A stretch of 64,000 bases of DNA from Paenibacillus sp. N3.4 (lineage in GTDB: Bacteria; Bacillota; Bacilli; Paenibacillales; NBRC-103111), in NCBI RefSeq assembly GCF_008017805.1, contig NZ_VRTT01000014.1:1-64000 (forward strand), written 5' to 3'. Of the stretch, positions 46,235 through 55,021 are shown one piece after another. The notes under the pieces were generated by a model. That model saw nothing but the letters and a program-made list of their open reading frames with translations, had not been told where the DNA came from and searched no databases. Position numbers and translations under genes: made by a program. Positions within the stretch are counted from its first letter, which is position 1, and the number at the start of each line of letters is the position of its first letter.

Positions 46235-47944
46235 TTATGGAAGCTTTTCCACAAAGGGAAGCAGCAGCTCAAAGCATTTTCCCTGCTCCAGCTTCTTCAT
46301 CCGCAGGCCGCTATTTTCACCAAAATAGAGCCGGATCCGCTCATGAACATTACGGATGCCAAAGGAATCCGGATCGGGAACCTGCTCGCTGAGCAGCCGC
46401 TGTACCCGCTCCTCGTCCAGCACTTGTCCATCATCAAAGACGCCAATGCAAAAGGCATCCTCTGCAGCACGCCAGCCTTCAACCTTGATAAGACTTCCCC
46501 CCGCCTGACGGCTCATTCCGTACATAATGGCGTTCTCCACCAGCGGCTGAAGCGAGATTTTCACAATCTCCTGCTGCATGAATTCCTCAGGGATCTGGAT
46601 GGATATCGTAAACTGCCCCTTGTAGCGGATTTGCTGCATGCCAATATAGTTATTCAGATGCCTTAGCTCCTGCTCAACGGTCACGATATCGACCTGATCC
46701 AAGCCCCCTCGAAGAAAGCCGCTTAAATATTCAATCATGCTCGTGAGCTCCCGATCCTTGTGCTCCAGCGCTTTCCACTGAATAGTATCCAGACTATTGT
46801 AGAGAAAATGCGGGTTAATCTGATACTGCAGCAGCCTCAGGCGGTACTCCTTCTTCAGCACCTGCTCCTGGCGGATTTCCATTAGCAATTCACGAATCCC
46901 GTCATAGAGGACTCCAATTTCATCCGCCCGCATCAAAGGCGGGATGTGCAGATTGGCCCCGTCGCTTTTCTTGCGAACAACGAGCGAGGCTAGCCGTTCA
47001 ATCGGCCGTGAGAAATTCCGTGCCAGCCGGATGGAGAGCAGCGTCATCCCCAACAGCAGCAGCCCCACCAGACCGATGGTCCATTGATAAACCTTGTAGA
47101 GCGGCAGCAGCACCTGATGCCGTGGCACAATGCCGAGCAGCATCCATTCCGACCCAATCGTCCGTATGGAATAGTAGCTATCCCCTTCTGTAAAGCTGTA
47201 TTCCGGCTTGTAGAGACTCTTCTCTTTAGGAAGACGAAGGATTCTCGACTGGAGCTCCGAATTCTTTTCCGTTCCTGGAGAACGGATTAATTTTCCATTC
47301 CCGGCATCGACAATGAGATACTGGCTTTGACCTAGATGCTGTGGCTCCTCCAGCATCGCGCTCATGGAGCTGTAAGGGACGGTAATCAACAGACAACCGT
47401 GCAATTGCTGAGCGGCAACACTGCCTAGAGGAACGATCCATGTGAATTCACCCGTTGTTTTATCGTCAGACAGCCAATAAGCGTGTTCAAGCGTTCGTTT
47501 GTCCAGGGAAAAGCTCTCAATACGTGCAGCATCTTCTTTTACGGGAAGTCCGTAGCTGGAAAGATAGTGATTTCGGGGCAAGAGAAAGGAAACGCGAAAA
47601 TCCGCGTTAATATACTTGATATTGGTCAGGTACTGAGATAGCCGGTTGGCCACCTCTATCTGCCTGAGAATAGGGGCTTGCGGATTGGCAAATGCCTGCA
47701 TCAGCTCTTCATCCTGAAGAAACAGCCCCTCTGCTGTTTGGAATTCCTGATACAGCTGCCCCAGAGGGGCAGCTGTGCGGGATAGGATTAAGTCTGCACT
47801 TTCTTCCAATTGTCGGGTAAATAAGTTCGAGGTCACAAGAATATTAACAAGGCCAACAGCCAGAAGCGGCAGGAGGGCCAAAGCGAGCATAAGCAAGAAC
47901 AGCTTTTGGTGAAACCGGCGGAAAGGAGGGCGGCGCTGCTTCAT
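46235..47944 (-). CDS. YesM-type sensor histidine kinase (module 3)
   Basis: 569 residues: first helix (LFLLMLALALLPLLAVGLVNILV), extracellular sensor to about 275, second helix (WTIGLVGLLLLGMTLLSIRLA), HAMP, phospho-His in QINPHFLYNSLDTIQW, N box LQPLVENAIMYGM and a DDGQVL-type G box. The last is degenerate (FDDGQVLDE instead of DNGxG), although the G2-like SFGIRNVHERIRLYFG is intact. ATG overlaps the response regulator stop by four bases. It senses the module 3 substrate. Confidence 0.92.
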   Translation of the reverse strand: MKQRRPPFRRFHQKLFLLMLALALLPLLAVGLVNILVTSNLFTRQLEESADLILSRTAAPLGQLYQEFQTAEGLFLQDEELMQAFANPQAPILRQIEVANRLSQYLTNIKYINADFRVSFLLPRNHYLSSYGLPVKEDAARIESFSLDKRTLEHAYWLSDDKTTGEFTWIVPLGSVAAQQLHGCLLITVPYSSMSAMLEEPQHLGQSQYLIVDAGNGKLIRSPGTEKNSELQSRILRLPKEKSLYKPEYSFTEGDSYYSIRTIGSEWMLLGIVPRHQVLLPLYKVYQWTIGLVGLLLLGMTLLSIRLARNFSRPIERLASLVVRKKSDGANLHIPPLMRADEIGVLYDGIRELLMEIRQEQVLKKEYRLRLLQYQINPHFLYNSLDTIQWKALEHKDRELTSMIEYLSGFLRGGLDQVDIVTVEQELRHLNNYIGMQQIRYKGQFTISIQIPEEFMQQEIVKISLQPLVENAIMYGMSRQAGGSLIKVEGWRAAEDAFCIGVFDDGQVLDEERVQRLLSEQVPDPDSFGIRNVHERIRLYFGENSGLRMKKLEQGKCFELLLPFVEKLP

Positions 47945-49491
47945 ACAAGAGCCCCCCGATACTCGGAAGGCGTCATGCCATATTCCCTTTTGAACAACTT
48001 TACAAAATGCTCTACCTTGTTGTACCCCACTTTATAGGAAACCTCATACACCTTAAGCGTGGGATCCTTCAGCAGCCTGATCGCTGCGCCCATGCGGGCC
48101 CGAAGCAAGTGAACACGGAACGTGACCCCCGTTTGCTGCTTGAACAGCTCACTCAAATAAACGGGAGAAAGGCCCAAATCCTCGGCGATGGTGGTCAATT
48201 GGAGATCCTGTTCGTATTCCTTGCCAATCCGCTCCAGGGCAAGCCGAATCAAGCGATGGATTCCTTTGCCATGCCGTTGACGGAGCAAATGATGGATTTC
48301 ATGGGTAAAGAAATACAGAAGCTCCTTGATTTTCGTATGTCCGGAGATGCGCATTCGGAGGTCATCTGTATTCGGCAAGAGACCTTCACCCTGGGCCTGA
48401 GCATGCTCCCGTATTGTGGACAGCCATTCAAAACACCAGCGTTCAGCGGCTTTCAGCTCCCATTCCAAGAAGGCAGGAGCCAATTGGTTCAGCCACTCGA
48501 TCACTCGGTCTGTATCTCCCTGCAGCATCCAACCAATGAGCTCCCCCATAGGCTTCGTCCATTGCATGTAAGCCATTTCGTCACGGGACGGCAAAAGAAA
48601 GCGAACCGGATCTTCCGGATTCGCTCCCATATATTCCATCATTTTCTCTGTTTCCCAGAACAATCCAGACAGCTGAAGCGGACTTTGTCCAGGCTCTGAA
48701 ATCATAATATGTACTTTCTTCTTGGTAAACCGTTCTATAGAGTCATATAGTCGCCGGGCAAAGTTGAGGAGTTCCTCTTGGGAGGATATGCCTCCTGTAA
48801 CCAACAGCCATTTGCCGAAGGAAAGGCGAATCGGGCAAATAGCCTCGTATTCGGCTATAAGCTCGAACATAACATTCTGCACGGCGAATTGGTCAATTTT
48901 GGCAGACTCCATATGACCATGCTGATCAGCCCCATCCAACGTAATCAAGTGCAGCCTCAACTCGCCTTCCAGCAGCCATTTGAGCCCTACCTGAACACAT
49001 TCCTCTTTCCACTCATAGCTAGGTTGATCTCCTAATATGAGCTCCTGAATGTACTGGGAGCGGATGGATTCCTCGTAATATCGATTGCGACGGTCACGTT
49101 TTCTTAACACCTTAAGCTGCTCCAGCCTGTCCACCTGCTTAAGAAGAACCTGCAGCAACTCTTCCGGCTTCGTTGGCTTGAGCAGATAATCGGTCACACC
49201 CAATTGGAGTGCCCTGCGGGCATAATCGAATTCACTGTAAGCACTGAGAATGATGAATTGGGTATTCGGCCGATAAGCCTCAGCCCGGGCTATCATCTCT
49301 AGGCCTGTCATATCCGGCATCCTGATGTCCGTGATGACGATATCCGGCGATACCGCCCGGATTTGTTCGAGTGCGCTCTCTCCATCCTCTGCTACACTGG
49401 CAACAACGAGATCGTATTCTTCCCAAGGAATAATTGTGACTAGTCTTTCCCGAATAAAATGCTCATCATCCACAATCAACACTTTATACAT
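47941..49491 (-). CDS. YesN-type response regulator with AraC domain (module 3)
   Basis: 516 residues: receiver (VLIVDDEHFIRERL, phospho-Asp in PDIVITDIRMPDMTG, Lys in DYLLKPTKPEE), a middle region and a C-terminal AraC domain (LQLTTIAEDLGLSPVYLSELFKQQTG, then VSYKVGYNKVEHFVKLFKREYG). GGAGG precedes ATG 49491. It pairs with the overlapping kinase and is inserted between permease and lipoprotein genes, an arrangement different from module 1. Confidence 0.93.
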   Translation of the reverse strand: MYKVLIVDDEHFIRERLVTIIPWEEYDLVVASVAEDGESALEQIRAVSPDIVITDIRMPDMTGLEMIARAEAYRPNTQFIILSAYSEFDYARRALQLGVTDYLLKPTKPEELLQVLLKQVDRLEQLKVLRKRDRRNRYYEESIRSQYIQELILGDQPSYEWKEECVQVGLKWLLEGELRLHLITLDGADQHGHMESAKIDQFAVQNVMFELIAEYEAICPIRLSFGKWLLVTGGISSQEELLNFARRLYDSIERFTKKKVHIMISEPGQSPLQLSGLFWETEKMMEYMGANPEDPVRFLLPSRDEMAYMQWTKPMGELIGWMLQGDTDRVIEWLNQLAPAFLEWELKAAERWCFEWLSTIREHAQAQGEGLLPNTDDLRMRISGHTKIKELLYFFTHEIHHLLRQRHGKGIHRLIRLALERIGKEYEQDLQLTTIAEDLGLSPVYLSELFKQQTGVTFRVHLLRARMGAAIRLLKDPTLKVYEVSYKVGYNKVEHFVKLFKREYGMTPSEYRGALV

Positions 49492-49509
49492 GCTGCATCC
49501 TCCGATCTG

Positions 49510-50340
49510 TCAACCCTTCACAGCACCTTGCGCAAGTCCACCTACAATTTGCCGGTTTAATACAATAAATACAACGAGTACGGGAATGACAGAAATCATC
49601 GAACCCGCCAGCAGCAAATTCCAGGCTGCTGCTCCTGAACCCATATTCCGCAGTTCAACCACGCCTACAGTCAGTGTTTTGGTATCCGGATTGCCGATAC
49701 TCATGACTAAAGGGAAAATATAATTGTTCCATTCCGCAATAAATTCCAACAGGAAAAAAGTAGCGGTAATCGGAGCCATCAACGGCAGTGTCAGTCGGTA
49801 AAAACGCTTGAAATAGGAGGCTCCATCAACAATTGCCGCCTCATCCATCTCCTTGCCGAGTGATTTAACGAAACCTTCGTATAGGAAAACACTAGCTCCC
49901 AAACCATACAAGGCAGCAAGAGGGATCGTAAAAATACTGTTCGTCAACCCCCAATCCACAGCGAGCTTGAACTTGGGAAACAAGGTCATCGGACCCAGGC
50001 TAACGAACATCACCCCGATAATCAACAGAGAGAGCAGCCGTTTGCCGGGGAATTGGGTTCTGGCAAAAACATACCCAGACATCGCTCCCATAAACACACT
50101 CAGCCCAGAGCTGACCGTAGCAAATATCACCGAATTATAGAAATACAGGGAGAAATTCAGCTCTTTCCATACCTCCGAATAGTTGGAGAATACCCACTTC
50201 CGGGGTAGCAAGCCGCCACCCGTAATCAGCTCCTGATTGGATTTGAAGGAATAAAACAAGACGTAAAGCACCGGAATCAATGTTAGGATAGCGACGACAG
50301 ACAAAATTACATACTTTAACCACTTTAACAGATATTTCAC
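49510..50340 (-). CDS. Sugar ABC transporter permease (MalG/UgpE-like, module 3)
   Basis: 276 residues, six helices, EAA loop DEAAIVDGASYFKRFYRLTLPLMAP. GTG start at 50340 with AAGGAGG eight bases upstream. The C-terminus LNRQIVGGLAQGAVKG is typical of MalG-type subunits. It pairs with the permease 14 bp upstream. Confidence 0.93.
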   Translation of the reverse strand: MKYLLKWLKYVILSVVAILTLIPVLYVLFYSFKSNQELITGGGLLPRKWVFSNYSEVWKELNFSLYFYNSVIFATVSSGLSVFMGAMSGYVFARTQFPGKRLLSLLIIGVMFVSLGPMTLFPKFKLAVDWGLTNSIFTIPLAALYGLGASVFLYEGFVKSLGKEMDEAAIVDGASYFKRFYRLTLPLMAPITATFFLLEFIAEWNNYIFPLVMSIGNPDTKTLTVGVVELRNMGSGAAAWNLLLAGSMISVIPVLVVFIVLNRQIVGGLAQGAVKG

Positions 50341-50353
50341 CTTGCTGTCCTCC

Positions 50354-51304
50354 TTAATTATGATAATCCATTTTCTTGGTTAACTTAAAGTAACCTATCG
50401 ATATCACGACCAGGATAAGTGCGGTAAACACCGCCACCGTCGCCCCATAGCCATAATTGGTGCCAGCATCTCCTCCAAAAAACTGATGAAAAATATACAG
50501 GAAGGTCAGCTCGGTAGCGTTGTTCGGTCCACCATCTGTTAGGACGAGAAAGGGTCCCATCGACTTGAGGGTTCCTAGAATAGACAGGAACAAAATCATC
50601 TGCAGAATCCGGCCCATCATCGGAAGGGAGATATAACGCACCCTGGTCCACCCTGTAGCGCCATCGATATCAGCGCTTTCATAGACATCCTTCGGAATGC
50701 TGGTCAGACCTACAAGTAAAAGCAGCATATTGATCCCAAAATTCTGCCAGGCGTCTAACACCATCCCGCTAACAAAAGCTGTCCACCCGCCTGACAGGAA
50801 GGCAATGGGTTGATCGATCAGGTTTAGAGCGAGCAACAGTTGATTGAGCCCCCCATTGTACGGGTTCAACAGGATATAAACCACCAAGGCCATCGTTGAG
50901 GCCGGCAAAATATAAGGCATAACAAACATAGCCCGAAACGCATTTTTCCCTCTCAATTGCGAGCTGAGGAGCAAGGCCAGCATAAAGGCTAGAGGCAGCT
51001 CAAGGATAATTTTCAGGGAGAACAGCGCCTGCTTCCAGAGACTTGACCAGTAGATTTGATCATCCATTAGTCTGCGGAAATTAGCCAGCCCTGTAAACCG
51101 TTCCGGTCTAACCCCATCATAGTAATAAAAAACGTATTTAACCGCCCAAGCTATCGGGTATAAGGAAAAAAGAACAAAAAAGCAAACAGGAATCAGCAGC
51201 ATGAGGTAAGCTGCGCCATACTTTCTCCAAAAGAGTCGAAAGGGGTTTAGGGCTCTCACACTTACAGCCGGAGTGATGTCAGACTTTACGGATAAATCAG
51301 TCAT
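50354..51304 (-). CDS. Sugar ABC transporter permease (MalF/UgpA-like, module 3)
   Basis: 316 residues with six helices and the EAA loop YESADIDGATGWTRVRYISLPMMG. The start is ATG 51304 with AAAGGAGG eight bases upstream; the frame continues to 51370 without support. It is the first gene of the module 3 operon running to at least 44684. The divergent region upstream (51305-51655) contains an inverted repeat described separately and otherwise nothing recognised. Confidence 0.93.
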   Translation of the reverse strand: MTDLSVKSDITPAVSVRALNPFRLFWRKYGAAYLMLLIPVCFFVLFSLYPIAWAVKYVFYYYDGVRPERFTGLANFRRLMDDQIYWSSLWKQALFSLKIILELPLAFMLALLLSSQLRGKNAFRAMFVMPYILPASTMALVVYILLNPYNGGLNQLLLALNLIDQPIAFLSGGWTAFVSGMVLDAWQNFGINMLLLLVGLTSIPKDVYESADIDGATGWTRVRYISLPMMGRILQMILFLSILGTLKSMGPFLVLTDGGPNNATELTFLYIFHQFFGGDAGTNYGYGATVAVFTALILVVISIGYFKLTKKMDYHN

Positions 51305-51508
51305 CCCTTCTGTCCTCCTTTTACTCCATCTGCAGGCAGAAGGCCTCGCAGCAGCAACGAGGAACTCCAATGCTTCACGCTAGTATTCATGGGTATGACC
51401 CCCTTCTTTGTATTGGTAACGCCATTATAGCACCCCCCTTTTCCACTATCCCCCCCTTAAACTTTATAAATACTGCACATAACAGAAGAAATTGTGGGAC
51501 CGGGATTC

Positions 51509-51545
51509 ATTCCCTTCCAAATACCCCCACAAAGTGGAAGGGAAT
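51509..51545. promoter_or_regulatory. 11-bp inverted repeat in the divergent region between module 3 and the CAP gene
   Basis: ATTCCCTTCCA (51509-51519) and TGGAAGGGAAT (51535-51545) are exact complements with a 15-base spacer. The genes on either side are divergent, so this is not an end-of-gene terminator; an operator or a 5' leader structure is more likely. Confidence 0.5.
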
Positions 51546-51655
51546 CATGCTTTTGGCCCAAATGGCGCTAAAACGATTTAGGAATAAATAAGGGGCATAA
51601 CGGAAACCTTAAATCCAGTAACTTCATTAATTTGACGGACCAAGGAGGTTGACTA

Positions 51656-52528
51656 ATGGTAAAGTTTATCTTGTTAGCAGTTTTAGTGATGGTGTCAGGC
51701 TGTACGGCCAATAACAAAATGACGGAAAAGCAAGTGACTCCTAAGCAAACACAAAGTTCAACTCAGGCTCACACTGCTGCACCAACACCTAACCTAACAC
51801 AGGCATCATCAACTGCTACATCGCGTACAGGGAAAGAATCTATTACAATAAAAGAAGCACCAAACGGAATTCCTTCGAATGTGTGGGATTTGATTCAAAC
51901 ACCAGCTGGAAATCCAGCATATCAGGCACCGACTGGAAATCCAGCAATTCAAGTACCGACTGGAAATCCAGCAATTCAAGTACCGACTGGAAATCCAGCA
52001 AATCAAGCACCAACCGGAAATCCAGCAAATCAAGCACCGACCGGAAACCCAGCAGTTCAAGCACCGACTGGAAATCCAGCAAATCAAGCGCCGACCGGGA
52101 GTCCTAAAGGAAAGGCACCGACAAAACCAGCAGGACAGGCACAGCAAGGTAACCAAGGTTCAACCCAATTCGCGCAACAGGTTCTGGACTTAGTCAATCA
52201 AGAACGCTCTAAAGCAGGATTAAGTTCGCTCAGTATGAGTGGAGAATTGTCAAAAATGGCTATGGTCAAGGCGAAGGACATGTCCAACAATAATTACTTT
52301 GATCATAATTCTCCAACACATGGATCCCCTTTCGATATGATGAATGAGTTCGGAATCACCTACAACTCAGCGGGAGAAAACATCGCAAAAGGGCAAAGCA
52401 CCCCTACCCAGGTTATGAACGATTGGATGAATAGCCCAGGGCACAAAGCAAATATACTTAATAGCAGCTATACCCATATCGGCATTGCTTATTACAACAG
52501 TGAATGGGTTCAGGAATTTACTGGGTAA
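51656..52528 (+). CDS. CAP/SCP-domain (YkwD-like) lipoprotein with nonapeptide repeats
   Basis: 290 residues. The lipoprotein signal ends in MVSGC (Cys at about 17), then a Thr/Ala-rich spacer, then eight nine-residue repeats P-T-G-N-P-A-x-Q-x (about 83-154), then a CAP domain: LDLVNQERSKAGLSSL, YFDHNSPTHGSPFDMM (metal-site His), SAGENIAKG and WMNSPGHKANILNSSYTHIGIAY. AAGGAGG lies seven bases before ATG. Similar YkwD-type proteins are secreted by spore formers; the function is unknown. The repeat works as a wall-spanning stalk. Confidence 0.9.
   Translation: MVKFILLAVLVMVSGCTANNKMTEKQVTPKQTQSSTQAHTAAPTPNLTQASSTATSRTGKESITIKEAPNGIPSNVWDLIQTPAGNPAYQAPTGNPAIQVPTGNPAIQVPTGNPANQAPTGNPANQAPTGNPAVQAPTGNPANQAPTGSPKGKAPTKPAGQAQQGNQGSTQFAQQVLDLVNQERSKAGLSSLSMSGELSKMAMVKAKDMSNNNYFDHNSPTHGSPFDMMNEFGITYNSAGENIAKGQSTPTQVMNDWMNSPGHKANILNSSYTHIGIAYYNSEWVQEFTG
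51902..52117 (+). repeat. Eight tandem 27-bp units coding the PTGNPAxQx stalk
   Basis: The DNA units are nearly identical (CCGACTGGAAATCCAGCAAT type) and vary mainly at the seventh and ninth residue codons, indicating recent expansion and a likely length-variable tract. Confidence 0.9.
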
Positions 52529-52563
52529 CCGTGGGTTAAGCCCGTATCTTTTATCCAAAATAA

Positions 52564-52597
52564 AAGCTCTCTAGGACATTCTTGTCCCTGAGAGCTT
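52564..52597 (+). terminator. Terminator after the CAP gene
   Basis: AAGCTCTCTAGGACA / TTGTCCCTGAGAGCTT with a three-base loop, followed by CTTGT; stem is strong, T run weak. Confidence 0.7.
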
Positions 52598-52650
52598 CTT
52601 GTAGGTGGGCCCGTGTTGACTAATCTTATGGCTTCATTTATCATTTTAGA

Positions 52651-52664
52651 TACATTTAAATGTA
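52651..52664. promoter_or_regulatory. TetR operator candidate O1 (TACATTTAAATGTA)
   Basis: Perfect 14-bp palindrome 18 bp upstream of the TetR start; its half-site TACATT recurs at 53357 and 53396. Confidence 0.7.
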
Positions 52665-52681
52665 AGTGTAGGAGAACTAAA

Positions 52682-53326
52682 ATGGCCAGAAACAAATTTC
52701 CGGAAATTACAAGAAAGAGAATTATGGAGTCTGCTGTTAAACTTTTTACGCTGAATGGCTGGAACAATGTATCGATTCAAGATATTGTAGATGATGTAGG
52801 AGACATTACTCGAGGTGCTTTCTACCATCATTTCAAATCAATCTCAGATATCATTCAGTCCATCACCAAAGAGATGTTGATCGAACAAAATGTTTTCAAA
52901 GATATCCATGATTTAGAAAACTTGAATGCCCTAGATCGTTTACGACAAGGAATTTCGTACTCGATTCTACAAAGTATCAAAAACGAAGACCTATCAACCG
53001 TTTCTCGCAAAATGAATTCAGCTGAATTTGTTTTTAGCCGCATCACAGAAGGTACGAGGGTTGTTGCGCCAGGTATTCACAAAATCATTGAAGAAGGTAA
53101 TAAAGACGGTTCAATCCAAGTTGCTTACCCAAAGCAAACAGCAGAAATCTTTACGATGCTTTTTGATATCTGGATGAATCCAGGAATCTTTCATGTCAGC
53201 CGAGAAGAATTTGTTCAAAAAATTGCGCATATCGGCTTAATGTTTGAGGGAATTGGCATGCCAATTATCAATGAAGAATTGAAAGGTGTATTTCTGAAGT
53301 TGTTTGATAACGCGCAGGAACAATAG
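52682..53326 (+). CDS. TetR-family transcriptional regulator
   Basis: 214 residues. N-terminal helix-turn-helix: RKRIMESAVKLFTLNGWNNVSIQDIVDDVGDITRGAFYHHFKS. The start is ATG 52682, after TAGGAGA; the frame is open from 52613 without support. It is flanked by palindromes with the same half-site (one before it, two before the downstream hydrolase gene), so it very likely represses itself and that gene. The ligand is unknown. Confidence 0.9.
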   Translation: MARNKFPEITRKRIMESAVKLFTLNGWNNVSIQDIVDDVGDITRGAFYHHFKSISDIIQSITKEMLIEQNVFKDIHDLENLNALDRLRQGISYSILQSIKNEDLSTVSRKMNSAEFVFSRITEGTRVVAPGIHKIIEEGNKDGSIQVAYPKQTAEIFTMLFDIWMNPGIFHVSREEFVQKIAHIGLMFEGIGMPIINEELKGVFLKLFDNAQEQ

Positions 53327-53356
53327 ACTACTTTAGGTAGTTTATTATTTTGTTAA

Positions 53357-53378
53357 TTTACATTCATTTGAATGTAAA
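53357..53378. promoter_or_regulatory. TetR operator candidate O2 (TTTACATTCA-TT-TGAATGTAAA)
   Basis: Exact 10-bp arms around two bases, between the TetR and hydrolase genes. Confidence 0.75.
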
Positions 53379-53395
53379 AAAAAAAATTTACGCAC

Positions 53396-53415
53396 ATACA
53401 TTCAATTGTATGTAT
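53396..53415. promoter_or_regulatory. TetR operator candidate O3 (ATACATTCAATTGTATGTAT)
   Basis: ATACAT/ATGTAT arms with CAATTG centre, same half-site as O2, 19 bp before the hydrolase start. Confidence 0.7.
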
Positions 53416-53434
53416 ATGGAATGGAGCTTCTATT

Positions 53435-54843
53435 ATGAGAAACATAGAGATTATTTTTGTAGTCATACTGATACTATCAAGCATTTTAATGGTTTTTAAA
53501 CAACGTGGTTTAACAAAGTATACGATCATCATTTATCGTTGAACTATTTATTTTTATTATCAACTCTTATTACAATCGGGGCAAATTGGCGCTTGATACC
53601 TGCTTATATCGTAACAGTGCTTTTAACACTGCAGGTTTTTATCAAACCGCGCAACACCAATGTATCCAAAAAATGGGGAGTACAACTATCAGCAGGAGCA
53701 GGTATTGCTGTAGCAGCTATTGCCATGATAACAGTACCAACACTTTTTCCCATACTCACATTTCCAAAGACTACGGGAGAGTATGCGGTAGGTACTCAAG
53801 CCTTTCATCTTGTTGATCACAATCGAAAAGAATTTGTCGTTCCAAATAGTCAAGTATATCGTGAATTGATGGTACAGGTTTATTATCCAGCTGAAAAAGG
53901 AACAGGCACACCTGCCCCTTATTCTGAGAATATCCATGCATTAACTCAACAATTATCGGCTACACAAGGATTCCCCTATATCGCAACAACTCATTTAGGA
54001 TTGACAAAGACACATTCCTATAAAGATGCCACACCCTTACAAGCATCTAAAAAGTTTCCACTTCTTTTATTTGCACATGGCATGAGCCTGTATAGTCAAC
54101 AAAACACCTTCCAGTTGGAGGAGTTGGCGAGTCACGGTTATGTAATCGTTGCACTTAACTTTACCGGTGACGCGGCAACAACAGTCTTCCCAGATGGGAA
54201 GCAAGTTAATTTTACACCCATTGAAAACACAATTACTTTTTTAAACAATCGGATTAAGCTTTGGGAACAGGATGCTGCTTTTGTTTTAGATGAAGTAACC
54301 AAAGCTGATTTTGATCATACCTTTAATCCAATTGCTAAATTAATAGACTATGACCATATCGGTATGTTAGGTCATTCTTTTGGCGGTGCTACTTCAGCTC
54401 AAATGTTGGTAAAGGATGATAGAATAAAAGCAGCAATTGATATGGATGGCGGATTGTATGGTGACCCTATGCCGGAAGCTGGACCTGGAAAGCCATTTAT
54501 GTTGATGAATGCCGAGGCTTCTATTAAGTTCATGAAGGAGGCGTATGGCGGGGAACCAGGAAATAGAGATGAATTATTTGTAGAATCCTATTTGAGAAAT
54601 AAGACAATTGAAAGACCTGGTGTTTATACAACTATAATTCCTAAAACCAATCATGGCAGTTTTACGGACTTAGCAGCTATTTCACCCATTATTAATGAAC
54701 CCGAGGCAGATGTAAACTCGATTTTTCAATTGATTAATGAAATGGCACTTGGCTTCTTTGATAAAAATTTAAAGGGAATAAATGAAAATAAACTGAAAGA
54801 AATTCAGGAGAGTCATCCTGAAATCAACTTAACGAGATACTAA
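53435..54843 (+). CDS. Alpha/beta hydrolase (dienelactone hydrolase / PAF-acetylhydrolase-like) with N-terminal membrane segments; one-base frameshift
   Basis: About 469 residues if read whole. ATG 53435 follows ATGGAGC and reads MRNIEIIFVVILILSSILMV, then KQRGLTKYT, and meets TGA at 53540. The rest continues one frame over from LNYLFLLSTLITIGANWRLI. One extra T in the TT at 53539-53540 (CGTTTGAAC) joins them. Three helices then precede a catalytic domain with the nucleophile elbow GHSFGG, an LLLFAHGMS oxyanion region and His in TNHGSF near the C-terminus. It hydrolyses an ester or lactone, and is controlled by the upstream TetR through O2/O3. Confidence 0.85.
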
Positions 54844-54860
54844 AAAGTGTAATCGTATTG

Positions 54861-54905
54861 TGGTGCTGGCGAAGCCTTATGAAAACCTATTCTTCGCCAG
54901 CACCA
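54861..54905. terminator. Hairpin after the hydrolase gene
   Basis: TGGTGCTGGCGAAG / CTTCGCCAGCACCA, perfect 14-bp arms with a 17-base loop, 18 bp after the stop; no T run. It may separate convergent transcripts (the hydrolase on plus and the GH95-like gene on minus). Confidence 0.6.
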
Positions 54906-55021
54906 TATACATGTCAATTTAACGGATTTGGATTACTCGCCACGTAAACCCTTACCCCACAAGATTGCGTTAGCCCCAATCCAATCCCTCTTAAACAATT
55001 CCAGCTCTGCATACTCACTCG

